From an uncultured Oscillibacter sp. (GTDB lineage: Bacteria > Bacillota > Clostridia > Oscillospirales > Oscillospiraceae): a stretch of 61,214 nucleotides of DNA. The notes under the pieces are model-generated. The model saw only the letters and a list, made by a program, of their open reading frames with translations. It made no database searches and had not been told where the DNA came from. The DNA is taken from the NCBI GenBank assembly GCA_902476875.1, contig CABSFC010000005.1, positions 1 to 61,214 of the forward strand. Direction: 5' to 3'. Position 1 is the stretch's first letter. The number at the start of each line of letters is the position of its first letter. The translations under genes were made by a program, and so were the position numbers. Positions 15,172-24,114 of this stretch are shown in pieces.

Positions 15172-16350
15172 TTATCCAACAGGGGAGTGGAAGGTGAGGC
15201 GGAGGACGACCTCGTTTCGGTCCAAATCGTCCAGACATTGCTGCTGGACTTCCAAACTGGTGGCATACTGGGAGGGGCCGGGGACGGGGGAGGCGGTCAT
15301 GGTGCAGATAATGGCGGTGTCCGCATCCCTGGGCTCCGTCCGGATGCTGTCGATAAACAGATTGCTGCCGGAGGGCTGGCAGTTTAAGGGCACGTCCCGG
15401 CACAGCAACGTCAGCTCCCGCACCTCCGGGTCATAGGTCATCTGGACGGTGGGAAAGAGCCCTTGACCCAGGCTGTCGAACAGCAGGTCCAACGTATCGG
15501 CCCCGGTGTAGACGCCGTTCAGGGACTGCGGCGTTCCGTTCCCATCGCCGCCGGGAATGGTCAGGGGCCCGCCGTCCCACAGCTCCGGCATCAGGGGCCA
15601 CCACTCCAGCGCGTAGGTCTGGGGCCCTGTTGAGGCGGCCGAGGCGGCGTATAAGGCGCTGTCGAAAAGCGGTTCTCCGACGGAGGCGTCCACCAGGTCC
15701 GTGAAAGCGGAAGTGATGTCGGCAAAGCGGACTTGCCCATCCAGGAGGGTGTAATAGTAGACCTCCCGCCCGCCGTGGTAGAACCACAGCAGATCTGTTA
15801 CGCCGTCGCTGTTGAAGTCGCCCTCCAAAACGGTGTTGGCGCAGTCCGCCAGCAGGCGGGGAACGCCGGTTTCATCCACAACATAGTAATCATAGGCCAG
15901 ATAGGCCGCGCCCCGGAGCGCCTTGATCCGGAAGCCGTCCTGGCCCAGGACATTTGAAAAGGGTGTTACATCGTAGTCCTCACTGGAGCTGTACGCACTG
16001 TCCTCCTGGCAGAACCGCAGCAGCTCATCGCCTTGGCGGACGGCCCAGTACTTCGTGAATTGATATGTCGGGTCCGTCAAATGGTCCGGATGCCAGTAGC
16101 AGAGGATCTCCGTTCCGTCAGGCAGCGTCTGATCGCACAGAATTTCGCCCATGGTATCGGCGGAGACCGTGTCCGGTTCCATACCGGCCGGTGGTTCGTA
16201 AGGCTCCAGATCTGCCAGGGGCAGGGAGAGTACGGCGACGGCGCTATCCGTACTCTTTGCCTCCGACTGGGGCAGCTGGGACGCGGCGATTTGACCGGAG
16301 CAGCCGGTCAGCAACAGACAGGACAGCAGGACCGCCCACTTGATACGCAT
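15172..16350 (-). CDS. hypothetical lipoprotein with an FG-GAP-like segment
   Basis: A 392-aa exported lipoprotein: signal peptide MRIKWAVLLSCLLLTGCSG with a lipobox Cys at residue 17. Around residue 180 the segment LEGDFNSDGVTDLLWFY resembles a calcium-binding FG-GAP/EF-hand-like loop as in VCBS repeats, and the protein is Asp-, Tyr- and Leu-rich. I do not recognise the family as a whole; a surface-exposed binding protein is a fair guess. Its ribosome site (GGGAGGGG, five bases from ATG) is complementary to a sequence 20 bases upstream, see the hairpin at 16357-16395. Confidence 0.8.
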   Translation of the reverse strand: MRIKWAVLLSCLLLTGCSGQIAASQLPQSEAKSTDSAVAVLSLPLADLEPYEPPAGMEPDTVSADTMGEILCDQTLPDGTEILCYWHPDHLTDPTYQFTKYWAVRQGDELLRFCQEDSAYSSSEDYDVTPFSNVLGQDGFRIKALRGAAYLAYDYYVVDETGVPRLLADCANTVLEGDFNSDGVTDLLWFYHGGREVYYYTLLDGQVRFADITSAFTDLVDASVGEPLFDSALYAASAASTGPQTYALEWWPLMPELWDGGPLTIPGGDGNGTPQSLNGVYTGADTLDLLFDSLGQGLFPTVQMTYDPEVRELTLLCRDVPLNCQPSGSNLFIDSIRTEPRDADTAIICTMTASPVPGPSQYATSLEVQQQCLDDLDRNEVVLRLTFHSPVG

Positions 16351-16356
16351 AAAAAC

Positions 16357-16395
16357 CCCTCCCTTTCCAGGTTATGTTAACAAGAAAAGGGAGGG
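16357..16395 (-). promoter_or_regulatory. leader hairpin masking the lipoprotein ribosome site
   Basis: On the minus strand CCCTCCCTTT (16395-16386) is perfectly complementary to AAAGGGAGGG (16366-16357), which is the Shine-Dalgarno of the 15172-16350 gene. The loop is 19 AT-rich bases. Such pairing would reduce translation unless opened; the effect is inferred, the complementarity is seen. Confidence 0.55.
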
Positions 16396-16433
16396 AATTC
16401 GTTACAAAACGGTGAAAAAAGGGGGACAAAGGG

Positions 16434-18719
16434 TTACACATCGCCCAGAGTCACCAGCAGGGCGCCCGCCTCCCGGTCCAGCCAGGAGCAGCGCAGCCGC
16501 TTTTCCCGGGGCTGATCGCCGCTGTCCACAGCGCAGGTGAACTCGTAGACCGCCTGGGTCTCCAGCTGGGCCAGTATGGTCTCCAGCCGCGCCGCCTGCC
16601 GGATGGCGGACCGCCGGTGGGAGCAGGACACATGATCCCGCACGTACCGCGCCGCCAGGGCCCGGTAGGTGCCGCCGGAGGGCAGGGGGCCGCCATAGAC
16701 CCGACAGGCGCCGCCGTCGGCGTCCACGGCCAGCACGAAGTCGTAATCCCGCGCCGCCAGGGCCGACAATACCGGGTCGGGCCGGAGACTGTCCAGATCC
16801 CATACGGCGCAGAAGGCCGTCACATGGCCGTCCTCCGGCGACGCCAGCAGCTCCAGGGCGGTCCTGGCCCACACCGTGGCGCCGCCGTCGGGGGAGAAGG
16901 GGTGCTCCAGACTGGAGTGGCGCTCGCCCTGGCGGAAAGCATCCAGCAGGGCGTCCCGGCGAAACAGGGCGTCGAACCGCCGGCGGGGCTCCCCGTCCGG
17001 CACGCTGTCCCGCAGGTGGCGGAGGCAGGCGTCCGCCGTGTTGCCGAACAGCACTCTCGTCAGATGGCGGTTGCTGGCCTTGGCGTCCAGGATGCGGTCA
17101 GCGGTCAGGTCCAGCCGGGCGGAGGCCAGGGCGCCGGGGGGCAGCTTCCGCTGCTGGGCCTTCAGCCGCTGAAAGCGCTGGGCGGCGGTCTTTTGGGGGG
17201 TGATGTCCACGCATTTGCCCACCAGGCGGGTGACATTCCCGTCGCCGTCGATGCTGCGCAGCCAGGACACCTGATACCACCGCCAGCCCGTGCCGTCGTA
17301 GTCGCCCCGGAAGTCCAGCGGCTCCGCCACGGGCCGGGTGGCGGCCCGCTTCACGGCGGAGATCAGCCGCTTCTGGTCGGCGGGGTGGACGGTCCCGGAT
17401 CTGCCCAGAGAGGCCAGATAGCCGCCCACCGTGCGCTGGGTCCGGCGGCCGGAGCGGTCAAAATACTCCATATGGGCCACATCCTCCGCCGGATTGTAGT
17501 CGAACAGGAGCGTGGAGGAGCGGTCCAGCAGCAGCTCGCACAGCTGGGTGCGAAAGGCCAGCTCCGTCTCAGCCGCCTTTTCCCGGTCCAGCGGGGAGCA
17601 GGTGATGTACAGCAGGGCGGCGCCGTCCGCCTGGGGCTGCCTGACGCCCTCCACCGTGACCCAGGTGGAGCCGCCGTCACCGCGCCACAGGCGGCAGGGA
17701 TGGCGCAACGGCCGGCCGGCGGACAGGGCCTGCTCCGCCGCGGCGGCAAGGCCTTCCCGGTCGTCGGGCAGGACAGGCCACATGGGGTCCTCCGCCAGAT
17801 GGCGGAGCAGCTCCGGGACGGAGCGGCCCAGCAGGTCCGCCAGTCCCCGGCTGGCCCGCAGGGACGCGGCCGTGCCGTCCGCTTCCAGCCGCAGCAGACA
17901 GTAGCTGCCGGGCAGATGGTCGAACAGGGCGGAGAGCCGGTCCTGGGCGGTCTCCAGCTGGCCCAGGGTCTCCCGCAGGCGGGATTGGGTCCGGCGGCGC
18001 TGGTCCACGTCCAGCAGCACGGCGTAAAAGGTGGAGACGCCCTCCCGGCAGGACAGCAGCTCCGCCCGCAGGTCCACCCACAACGCCCCGCCGTCCTTTT
18101 GCAGCAAGCGCAGCTCGTGGGCCACCGGACGGCTGTCCCGCGCGGCGTCCAGCAGGTCCTGGAGGAGCTCCGGCCAGTCCGCGGGCTCCACCAGGGCGGA
18201 GAAGTCCCGGGCAAAGCGGTCCAGCAGCTCCTTGCGCTCCCAGCCGGTCAGGGTGCACAACCGCCGGTTGAAGGAGAGGCACCGCAGCCCCGCCCGGCTC
18301 AGCTCCAGCACGGCCACGCCGCCGGGGAGATTCTCCGCCAGCAGCTCGCCGGGGTTCCGGCCCGCGTCCGCCCGGGGCTCCAATATACAGCCCACCACAC
18401 CGTACATGGCCTGATAGCAGGTGACCTCCAGCCTCCGGCCCAGGACGCTGGTGTAGGAAAAGGAGGCGGCGGAGCCGGAGAAGGCCACCTCCTGCAGCGG
18501 CCGCAGTTCCGTCAGACGCTGGGCGGGGAACCGGCGGGTGAACCGCTGACCCGTCAGCTCCTCCGCCGGAGTCTCCAGCAGAGCGCCGGCGGAGGAGTTG
18601 GCGAAGCGGCAGACCAGGTCCACCATGTCGCCCCGCCCGTCGGTGATGACCTCCGCCAGCAGAAAGGGGATGCGGCTCTGGCGGAAGGAGCGGGTGAACT
18701 TGTCCAGATGCTTCGCCAC
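16434..18719 (-). CDS. multi-PAS-domain sensor-like protein without an output domain
   Basis: A 761-aa cytoplasmic protein built of repeated PAS-like units. Recognisable pieces are VCRFANSSAGALLETPAEEL (first PAS), LSFNRRLCTLTGWERKELLD (second), ALWVDLRAELLS followed by FYAVLLDVDQRRR (PAC end), LRASRGLADLLGRSVPELL (third) and WRWYQVSWLRSIDGDGNVTR with VDITPQKTAAQRF (fourth PAC). A last weaker unit ends at the stop. No histidine kinase, GGDEF, EAL or helix-turn-helix domain follows. GTG at 18719 is chosen because AAAGGGGGCG lies upstream; the frame is open 11 codons further. Confidence 0.82.
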   Translation of the reverse strand: MAKHLDKFTRSFRQSRIPFLLAEVITDGRGDMVDLVCRFANSSAGALLETPAEELTGQRFTRRFPAQRLTELRPLQEVAFSGSAASFSYTSVLGRRLEVTCYQAMYGVVGCILEPRADAGRNPGELLAENLPGGVAVLELSRAGLRCLSFNRRLCTLTGWERKELLDRFARDFSALVEPADWPELLQDLLDAARDSRPVAHELRLLQKDGGALWVDLRAELLSCREGVSTFYAVLLDVDQRRRTQSRLRETLGQLETAQDRLSALFDHLPGSYCLLRLEADGTAASLRASRGLADLLGRSVPELLRHLAEDPMWPVLPDDREGLAAAAEQALSAGRPLRHPCRLWRGDGGSTWVTVEGVRQPQADGAALLYITCSPLDREKAAETELAFRTQLCELLLDRSSTLLFDYNPAEDVAHMEYFDRSGRRTQRTVGGYLASLGRSGTVHPADQKRLISAVKRAATRPVAEPLDFRGDYDGTGWRWYQVSWLRSIDGDGNVTRLVGKCVDITPQKTAAQRFQRLKAQQRKLPPGALASARLDLTADRILDAKASNRHLTRVLFGNTADACLRHLRDSVPDGEPRRRFDALFRRDALLDAFRQGERHSSLEHPFSPDGGATVWARTALELLASPEDGHVTAFCAVWDLDSLRPDPVLSALAARDYDFVLAVDADGGACRVYGGPLPSGGTYRALAARYVRDHVSCSHRRSAIRQAARLETILAQLETQAVYEFTCAVDSGDQPREKRLRCSWLDREAGALLVTLGDV

Positions 18720-18750
18720 GGCGGCGCCCCCTTTACAGGTTGATGGGACC

Positions 18751-18780
18751 ATTATACGTCAAACCCGGCGGTCGTTGCAA
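18751..18780 (-). promoter_or_regulatory. probable promoter of the PAS-protein gene
   Basis: On the minus strand: TTGCAA (18780-18775), 18 bases, TATAAT (18756-18751), ending 32 bases before the GTG start. Confidence 0.6.
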
Positions 18781-18895
18781 CGAAATTCGCCGGATTTCGG
18801 CGTTTTCCACGGCGGAAAGGTGGACCTTTGTGAAAGCGCACAAAAAGTAATACCTATTTTCCCGGAAAGTCTACTTTTCAGAGGCGCGGGAGCGA

Positions 18896-18924
18896 TTGAC
18901 TGTTGGGAGGAAAACCATCATAAT
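18896..18924 (+). promoter_or_regulatory. probable sigma-A promoter of carA-carB
   Basis: TTGACT at 18896-18901, 17 bases, CATAAT at 18919-18924, followed by a ~50-base leader to carA. I see no clear PyrR anti-terminator structure in this short leader. Confidence 0.6.
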
Positions 18925-18977
18925 GTCATAGAATGGAATAAAACTGATGAAATGCGGCCAAAAGGCAGGAGGAAGTT

Positions 18978-20042
18978 ATGAAAAAGGGCTATTTGGTGCT
19001 GCAGGACGGCCAGGTGTTCGAAGGCATCCGCTTCGGTGGAGGCGGGGACACCGTGGGGGAGCTGGTGTTCACCACCGGCATGTGCGGCTATATCGAGACA
19101 TTGACGGATCCCAGCTACGCGGGGCAGATCGTCCTGCAGACGTATCCGCTGATCGGCAACTACGGCATCATCCGGGAGGACTTTGAGGGCGCCTGCTGCG
19201 TCAGGGGCTATGTGGTCCGGGAGTACTGTGACGCGCCGTCCAATTTCCGCACGGACTGCGACCTGGACGCGTTTTTGAGAGAGCGGGACGTGCCCGGCCT
19301 GTACGGCGTGGACACCCGCCAGCTGACCCGCGTCATCCGGGAGCACGGCGTGATGAACGCCGTCATCTGTGACCGGGTGCCCGCCGATCTGGACGTGGTG
19401 AAGACCTACGCCGTGACCGGCGTGGTGGAGGCTGTCACCTGTCAGGAGCCATCGGTCCACCCGGCGGAGGGGGAGGAGAAGTTCAGGGTCTCCCTGCTGG
19501 ACTACGGCGCCAAGCGCAACATCGTCCGGGAGCTCCAGAAGCGGGGCTGCACAGTCGCCGTCCTGCCCGCCACGACCACGGCGGAGGACATTCTGGCGGC
19601 GAATCCCGACGGCGTCATGCTCTCCAACGGCCCCGGCGACCCGGCGGAGAACGTGTTCCAGATCGAGCAGATCAAAAAGCTCCTGGGCAAAGTCCCCATG
19701 TTCGGCATCTGTCTTGGGCACCAGCTGACGGCGCTGGCGGCCGGCGGCGGGACCTACAAGCTGAAGTACGGCCACCGGGGTGTGAACCAGCCCGTCCGGG
19801 ACTTAAGCGGCGTCCGCACCTTCATCACCAGCCAGAACCACGGCTACGCCGTGGACTCCGACACCGTCAAGGTGGGAAGAGTCAGCTTTGCCAACGCCAA
19901 CGACGGCACCTGCGAGGGCATTGATTACCCTGATTTGAAAGCCTTTACCGTGCAGTTCCATCCGGAAGCCTGTACGGGCCCGAAGGACACATCCTTCCTC
20001 TTCGACCGCTTTGTGGAACTCATGAAAGGTGGTGACCGGTAA
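18978..20042 (+). CDS. carA: carbamoyl-phosphate synthase small subunit
   Basis: The glutaminase subunit that feeds ammonia to CarB for pyrimidine and arginine synthesis. The N-terminal domain has GELVFTTGMCGYIETLTDPSY; the class I amidotransferase domain starts at about residue 175 with VSLLDYGAKRNIVREL, nucleophile elbow MFGICLGHQLTALA (Cys in GICLGHQ), and the catalytic HPEA near the end (VQFHPEACTGPKDTSFLFD). Length 354 aa is typical. GCAGGAGGAAG precedes the ATG. The stop overlaps the carB start by one base, so the subunits are translationally coupled. Confidence 0.98.
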   Translation: MKKGYLVLQDGQVFEGIRFGGGGDTVGELVFTTGMCGYIETLTDPSYAGQIVLQTYPLIGNYGIIREDFEGACCVRGYVVREYCDAPSNFRTDCDLDAFLRERDVPGLYGVDTRQLTRVIREHGVMNAVICDRVPADLDVVKTYAVTGVVEAVTCQEPSVHPAEGEEKFRVSLLDYGAKRNIVRELQKRGCTVAVLPATTTAEDILAANPDGVMLSNGPGDPAENVFQIEQIKKLLGKVPMFGICLGHQLTALAAGGGTYKLKYGHRGVNQPVRDLSGVRTFITSQNHGYAVDSDTVKVGRVSFANANDGTCEGIDYPDLKAFTVQFHPEACTGPKDTSFLFDRFVELMKGGDR

Positions 20043-23000
20043 TGCCTCTGGATAAAAGCATCAGGAAAGTCCTGGTCATCGGCTCCGGCCCCATCGTCAT
20101 CGGACAGGCCGCCGAGTTCGACTACGCCGGCGCCCAGGCCTGCCGCGTTTTGAAGGAGGCCGGCGTCAATGTGGTGCTGTGCAACTCCAACCCCGCCACC
20201 ATCATGACCGACCAGGCCATGGCGGACGAGATTTACCTGGAGCCCCTGACGGTGGACACCATCAAGCGCATCATCAAAAAGGAGAAGCCCGACTCCATTT
20301 TGGCGGGTCTGGGCGGCCAGACCGGCCTGACGTTGGCCATGCAGCTGGATAAGGAGGGCTTTTTGGAGGCCCAGGGCGTCCGTTTGCTTGGCACCGACGC
20401 CAAGGCCATTTCCCGGGCCGAGGACCGGGAGCTCTTCAAGGAGGCCATGGCGGAGATCGGCCAGCCGGTCATCGCCTCCGATATCGCGGAGACCGTGGAG
20501 GGCGCGTTGGAGGTGGCCGAGCGCATCGGCTATCCCGTCATCGTCCGTCCCGCTTTCACCCTGGGCGGCGCCGGCGGCGGCGCGGCGCAGAATGAAAAGG
20601 AGCTGCGCGTCATCGCCCAGACGGGCCTGGACGCGTCCCCCATTACCCAGGTGCTAATCGAAAAGGCCATCTTCGGCTGGAAAGAGATCGAGTTTGAGAC
20701 CATGCGGGACAGCGTGGGCAATGTCATCGCCGTCTGCTCCATGGAGAATTTGGACCCCGTGGGCGTCCACACCGGCGACTCCATCGTGGTGGCCCCCACC
20801 CAGACCCTGGCGGACAAGGAGTTCCAAATGCTCCGCAAGGCGTCTCTGGACATCATCACCCACTTAGGGATCGTGGGCGGCTGCAACTGTCAGCTGGCAT
20901 TGAACCCCGACAGCTTTGAGTACGCGGTCATCGAGGTCAATCCCCGTGTGTCCCGCTCCTCCGCCCTGGCCTCCAAGGCCACCGGCTATCCCATCGCCAA
21001 GATCACCACAAAGATCGCCCTGGGCTACACCCTGGACGAGATCAAGAACGATATCACCGGCAAGACCTGCGCCTGCTTCGAGCCGACGTTGGACTACATC
21101 GTGGTGAAGATGCCCAAGTGGCCTTTCGACAAATTCGCTGACGCCAGCCGCAAGCTTGGCACTCAAATGAAGGCCACCGGCGAGGTCATGTCCATCGGCC
21201 CCAGCTTTGAGATGGCGCTGATGAAGGCCGTCCGGGGCGCGGAAGTCGGCATGGACTCCCTGAACCGCAAGCCGGACCCCGAGGACAGTGCCCCCATCTG
21301 GGAGCGGCTGCGCCGGGTGGACGACCACCGGATCTTCACGGTGTTCGAGGCGCTGAAATCCGGCGTCTCCATCGACGAGATCTTCGGCATCACCCGCATC
21401 GACCGCTGGTTCCTGGCAAAGCTGAAGAAGATGGCCGATTTCGAGCTGGCTCTGGAAACCGACGGCCTGACCGCCGAACACTATGAGACCGGCAAGAGGA
21501 TGGGCTATCCCGATACCACCCTGCTGCGTTTGTCCGGCGCCAGGGAACTGCCCGTCCCCGCCAAGACCGCCGTCTACAAGATGGTGGACACCTGCGGTGC
21601 GGAGTTTGACGCCGAGACCCCCTATTTCTATTCCTCCTTCGACCAGTTCTGTGAGTCCCGGACCTTCCCCCGCAGCGGCAAGCCCGTCATCATGGTTTTG
21701 GGCTCCGGCCCCATCCGCATCGGCCAGGGCATTGAGTTCGACTACTCCTCCGTCCACTGCGTCTGGACGCTGAAGGAGCTGGGCTACGAGGTGGTCATTG
21801 TCAACAACAATCCGGAGACCGTCTCCACCGACTACGACACCGCCGATCGCCTGTACTTCGAGCCGCTGTTCCCCGAGGATGTCATGCACATCATCGACGT
21901 GGAAAAGCCCGTGGGCGTGGTGGTGGCCTTCGGCGGCCAGACGGCCATCAAGCTGACCAAATTCCTGGACAGCCACGGCATCCAGATCATGGGAACCTCC
22001 GCCGAGTCCATCGATATGGCCGAGGACCGGGAGCGGTTCGGCGAGCTGCTGGAGCGCTTCTCCATCAAGCGGCCCCAGGGCCGGGGCGTTCTAGGCATGC
22101 GGGAGGCTCTGGACGCCGCCCATGAGCTGGGCTATCCCGTGCTGCTGCGGCCCTCCTACGTCATCGGCGGACAGAACATGGTCATCGCCCATAATGACGA
22201 CGACGTGCGGACCTACATGGAGGTCATCCTCTCCGGCAAGATCGAAAATCCCGTGCTGGTGGACCAGTATCTGATGGGCAAGGAGCTGGAGGTGGACGTC
22301 ATCTCCGACGGCAGGGACGTGCTGATCCCCGGCGTCATGCAGCACATTGAGCGCACCGGCGTCCACTCCGGCGACTCCATCGCCGTGTACCCGCCCTTCT
22401 CCATCGGCGACAAGATGCTGAAGGTCATCATCGACTGTTCGGAAAAACTGGCCCTGTCTCTGGGCACGAAGGGCCTCATCAACATTCAGTATTTGATCTA
22501 TCAGGGCGAGCTGTACGTCATCGAGGTCAACCCCCGGGCCAGCCGCACCGTGCCCTATATCTCCAAGGTCACCGGCGTGCCCATGGTGGATTTGGCCACC
22601 CGGGTCATGGTGGGCCAGCCCCTTCGCTCCCTGGGGTATGGCACCGGCCTTTACAAGCAGCCGCCGTATGTTGCCGTCAAGGTCCCCGTCTTCTCCTTCG
22701 AGAAGATCACCGACGCCAACGCGGCCCTGTCCCCGGAGATGAAGTCCACCGGCGAGGTGCTGGGCCTGGGCAAGAACATGCAGGAGGCCCTGTTCAAGGG
22801 CCTGGTCTCCGCCGGATATAAGGTGGAAAAGAGCGAGCACGCCGGCGTTTTGATTTCCGTCAACCGCCGGGACCAGCCTGAGATCATCAACATCGCCCGG
22901 AAGCTGGACGAGATGGGCTACAAGCTCTACGCCACCGAGCGCACCGCCCACGAGATCGAGCAGCTGGGCACCAGCGTGGAGGTGGTGGGCAAGCTGGGCC

Positions 23001-24079
23001 AGGACAACCGGGTGTTCCAGCTGCTGGAGGCCGGGAAGATCGACTATGTCATCCTCACCGGCTCCACGGAGCCCAGCTACATCCGGGATTTCATCCGCCT
23101 GAACCACCGCTGTGTCCAGCTGGGCATCCCCTGCCTGACCTCCCTGGACACCGCCAACGCCCTGACGGACATCCTGGCCAGCCGCTACAACCAGCAGAAC
23201 ACGGAGCTCATCGACATCTGCCACCTGCGAACCGAGCGACAGAAGCTGCGGTTTGCCAAAATGCAGACCTGCGGCAACGACTATATCTTCCTGGAGAACT
23301 TCCACGGGGAGATCACCTGTCCCGAGTCGCTGTGCATCGCGTTTTGCGACCGGCACTACGGCATCGGCGCCGACGGCATCATTTTGATGGAGCACTCTGA
23401 AAAAGCCGACGCGAGGATGCGGATGTTCAACGCCGACGGCAGCGAGGGCATGATGGCGGGCAACGCCCTGCGGTGCATGGGCAAGTACCTCTATGACAAC
23501 GGGATCGTGGCGAAGGAGGAGCTGACCGTCGAGACCGGCGGAGGCGTCAAGACCGTGAAGCTCTATACCACCAGCGGAAAGGTCACGTCCGCCTGCGTGG
23601 ACATGGGCTATGCCACGCTGGACACCGCGGCCCTGCGCTTCACCATCCCGGAGAAGACGGTGGTGGACTATCCCGTCCGCATCGCCGGACGGCCCTACAA
23701 CATCACCTGCGTGGACATGGGCAACCCCCACTGCGTGGTGTTCTGCCCCCGGGTGGACGCGGTGGACATCGATTTCATCGGTCCCCAGTTCGAGCACGCG
23801 CCCTACTTCCCTGAGCGCATCAACACGGAGTTCATCCGGGTGGTGAATCCCAACACCATCAAAATGCGGGTCTGGGAGCGGGGCAGCGGCGAGACCATGG
23901 CCTGCGGCACCGGCGCCTGCGCGGCGGTGGTGGCCGCGGTGGCGGGCGGTCTCTGCGCCAAGGGCGTGGATATCACGGTCCGGGCAAAGGGCGGCGACCT
24001 GGTGGTCAACTACACCGACGAAAAGGTCACCCTCACCGGCGACGCCAGGCTGGTGTTCACCGGAGAAGTGGAGTATTGA
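20042..24079 (+). CDS. carB: carbamoyl-phosphate synthase large subunit fused to a DapF-like epimerase domain
   Basis: A 1345-aa fusion. Residues 1 to about 1070 are full CarB: two ATP-grasp halves (VIGSGPIVIGQAAEFDYAG at the first, VLGSGPIRIGQGIEFDYS at the second), oligomerisation region between them, and the MGS-like allosteric domain ending SLDTANALTDILASRYN. From about residue 1070 a diaminopimelate epimerase follows without a stop: CGNDYIFLENF, RHYGIGADGIILME, FNADGSEG, DMGNPHCVVF, ERGSGETMACGTGACAA. Of the two catalytic Cys of DapF, the second is present (residue 1288) but the first is Ala (residue 1139, codon 23456-23458, in MMAGNALRC where the family has CGN). The CarB part should be active; epimerase activity is doubtful. 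No internal ribosome site lies before the DapF part. Confidence 0.95.
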   Translation: MPLDKSIRKVLVIGSGPIVIGQAAEFDYAGAQACRVLKEAGVNVVLCNSNPATIMTDQAMADEIYLEPLTVDTIKRIIKKEKPDSILAGLGGQTGLTLAMQLDKEGFLEAQGVRLLGTDAKAISRAEDRELFKEAMAEIGQPVIASDIAETVEGALEVAERIGYPVIVRPAFTLGGAGGGAAQNEKELRVIAQTGLDASPITQVLIEKAIFGWKEIEFETMRDSVGNVIAVCSMENLDPVGVHTGDSIVVAPTQTLADKEFQMLRKASLDIITHLGIVGGCNCQLALNPDSFEYAVIEVNPRVSRSSALASKATGYPIAKITTKIALGYTLDEIKNDITGKTCACFEPTLDYIVVKMPKWPFDKFADASRKLGTQMKATGEVMSIGPSFEMALMKAVRGAEVGMDSLNRKPDPEDSAPIWERLRRVDDHRIFTVFEALKSGVSIDEIFGITRIDRWFLAKLKKMADFELALETDGLTAEHYETGKRMGYPDTTLLRLSGARELPVPAKTAVYKMVDTCGAEFDAETPYFYSSFDQFCESRTFPRSGKPVIMVLGSGPIRIGQGIEFDYSSVHCVWTLKELGYEVVIVNNNPETVSTDYDTADRLYFEPLFPEDVMHIIDVEKPVGVVVAFGGQTAIKLTKFLDSHGIQIMGTSAESIDMAEDRERFGELLERFSIKRPQGRGVLGMREALDAAHELGYPVLLRPSYVIGGQNMVIAHNDDDVRTYMEVILSGKIENPVLVDQYLMGKELEVDVISDGRDVLIPGVMQHIERTGVHSGDSIAVYPPFSIGDKMLKVIIDCSEKLALSLGTKGLINIQYLIYQGELYVIEVNPRASRTVPYISKVTGVPMVDLATRVMVGQPLRSLGYGTGLYKQPPYVAVKVPVFSFEKITDANAALSPEMKSTGEVLGLGKNMQEALFKGLVSAGYKVEKSEHAGVLISVNRRDQPEIINIARKLDEMGYKLYATERTAHEIEQLGTSVEVVGKLGQDNRVFQLLEAGKIDYVILTGSTEPSYIRDFIRLNHRCVQLGIPCLTSLDTANALTDILASRYNQQNTELIDICHLRTERQKLRFAKMQTCGNDYIFLENFHGEITCPESLCIAFCDRHYGIGADGIILMEHSEKADARMRMFNADGSEGMMAGNALRCMGKYLYDNGIVAKEELTVETGGGVKTVKLYTTSGKVTSACVDMGYATLDTAALRFTIPEKTVVDYPVRIAGRPYNITCVDMGNPHCVVFCPRVDAVDIDFIGPQFEHAPYFPERINTEFIRVVNPNTIKMRVWERGSGETMACGTGACAAVVAAVAGGLCAKGVDITVRAKGGDLVVNYTDEKVTLTGDARLVFTGEVEY

Positions 24080-24114
24080 AAAAAGCGGCGTCCCGCGGGG
24101 ACGCCGCTTTTTTT
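24079..24114. terminator. bidirectional terminator between carB and the MATE gene
   Basis: GCGGCGTCCC (24085-24094), loop GCG, GGGACGCCGC (24098-24107), with A6 on the left and T7 on the right, so it works for both converging genes. Confidence 0.95.

Noticed and set aside
14762..15403. 213-codon minus-strand frame across the lepA spacer
   Set aside because: It runs through hairpins and the lepA 3' copies in antisense and resembles no protein.
23261..24079. Separate dapF gene starting at the internal ATG 23261
   Set aside because: No ribosome site precedes it, the ATG lies inside the conserved DapF N-terminus, and the frame is continuous with CarB.
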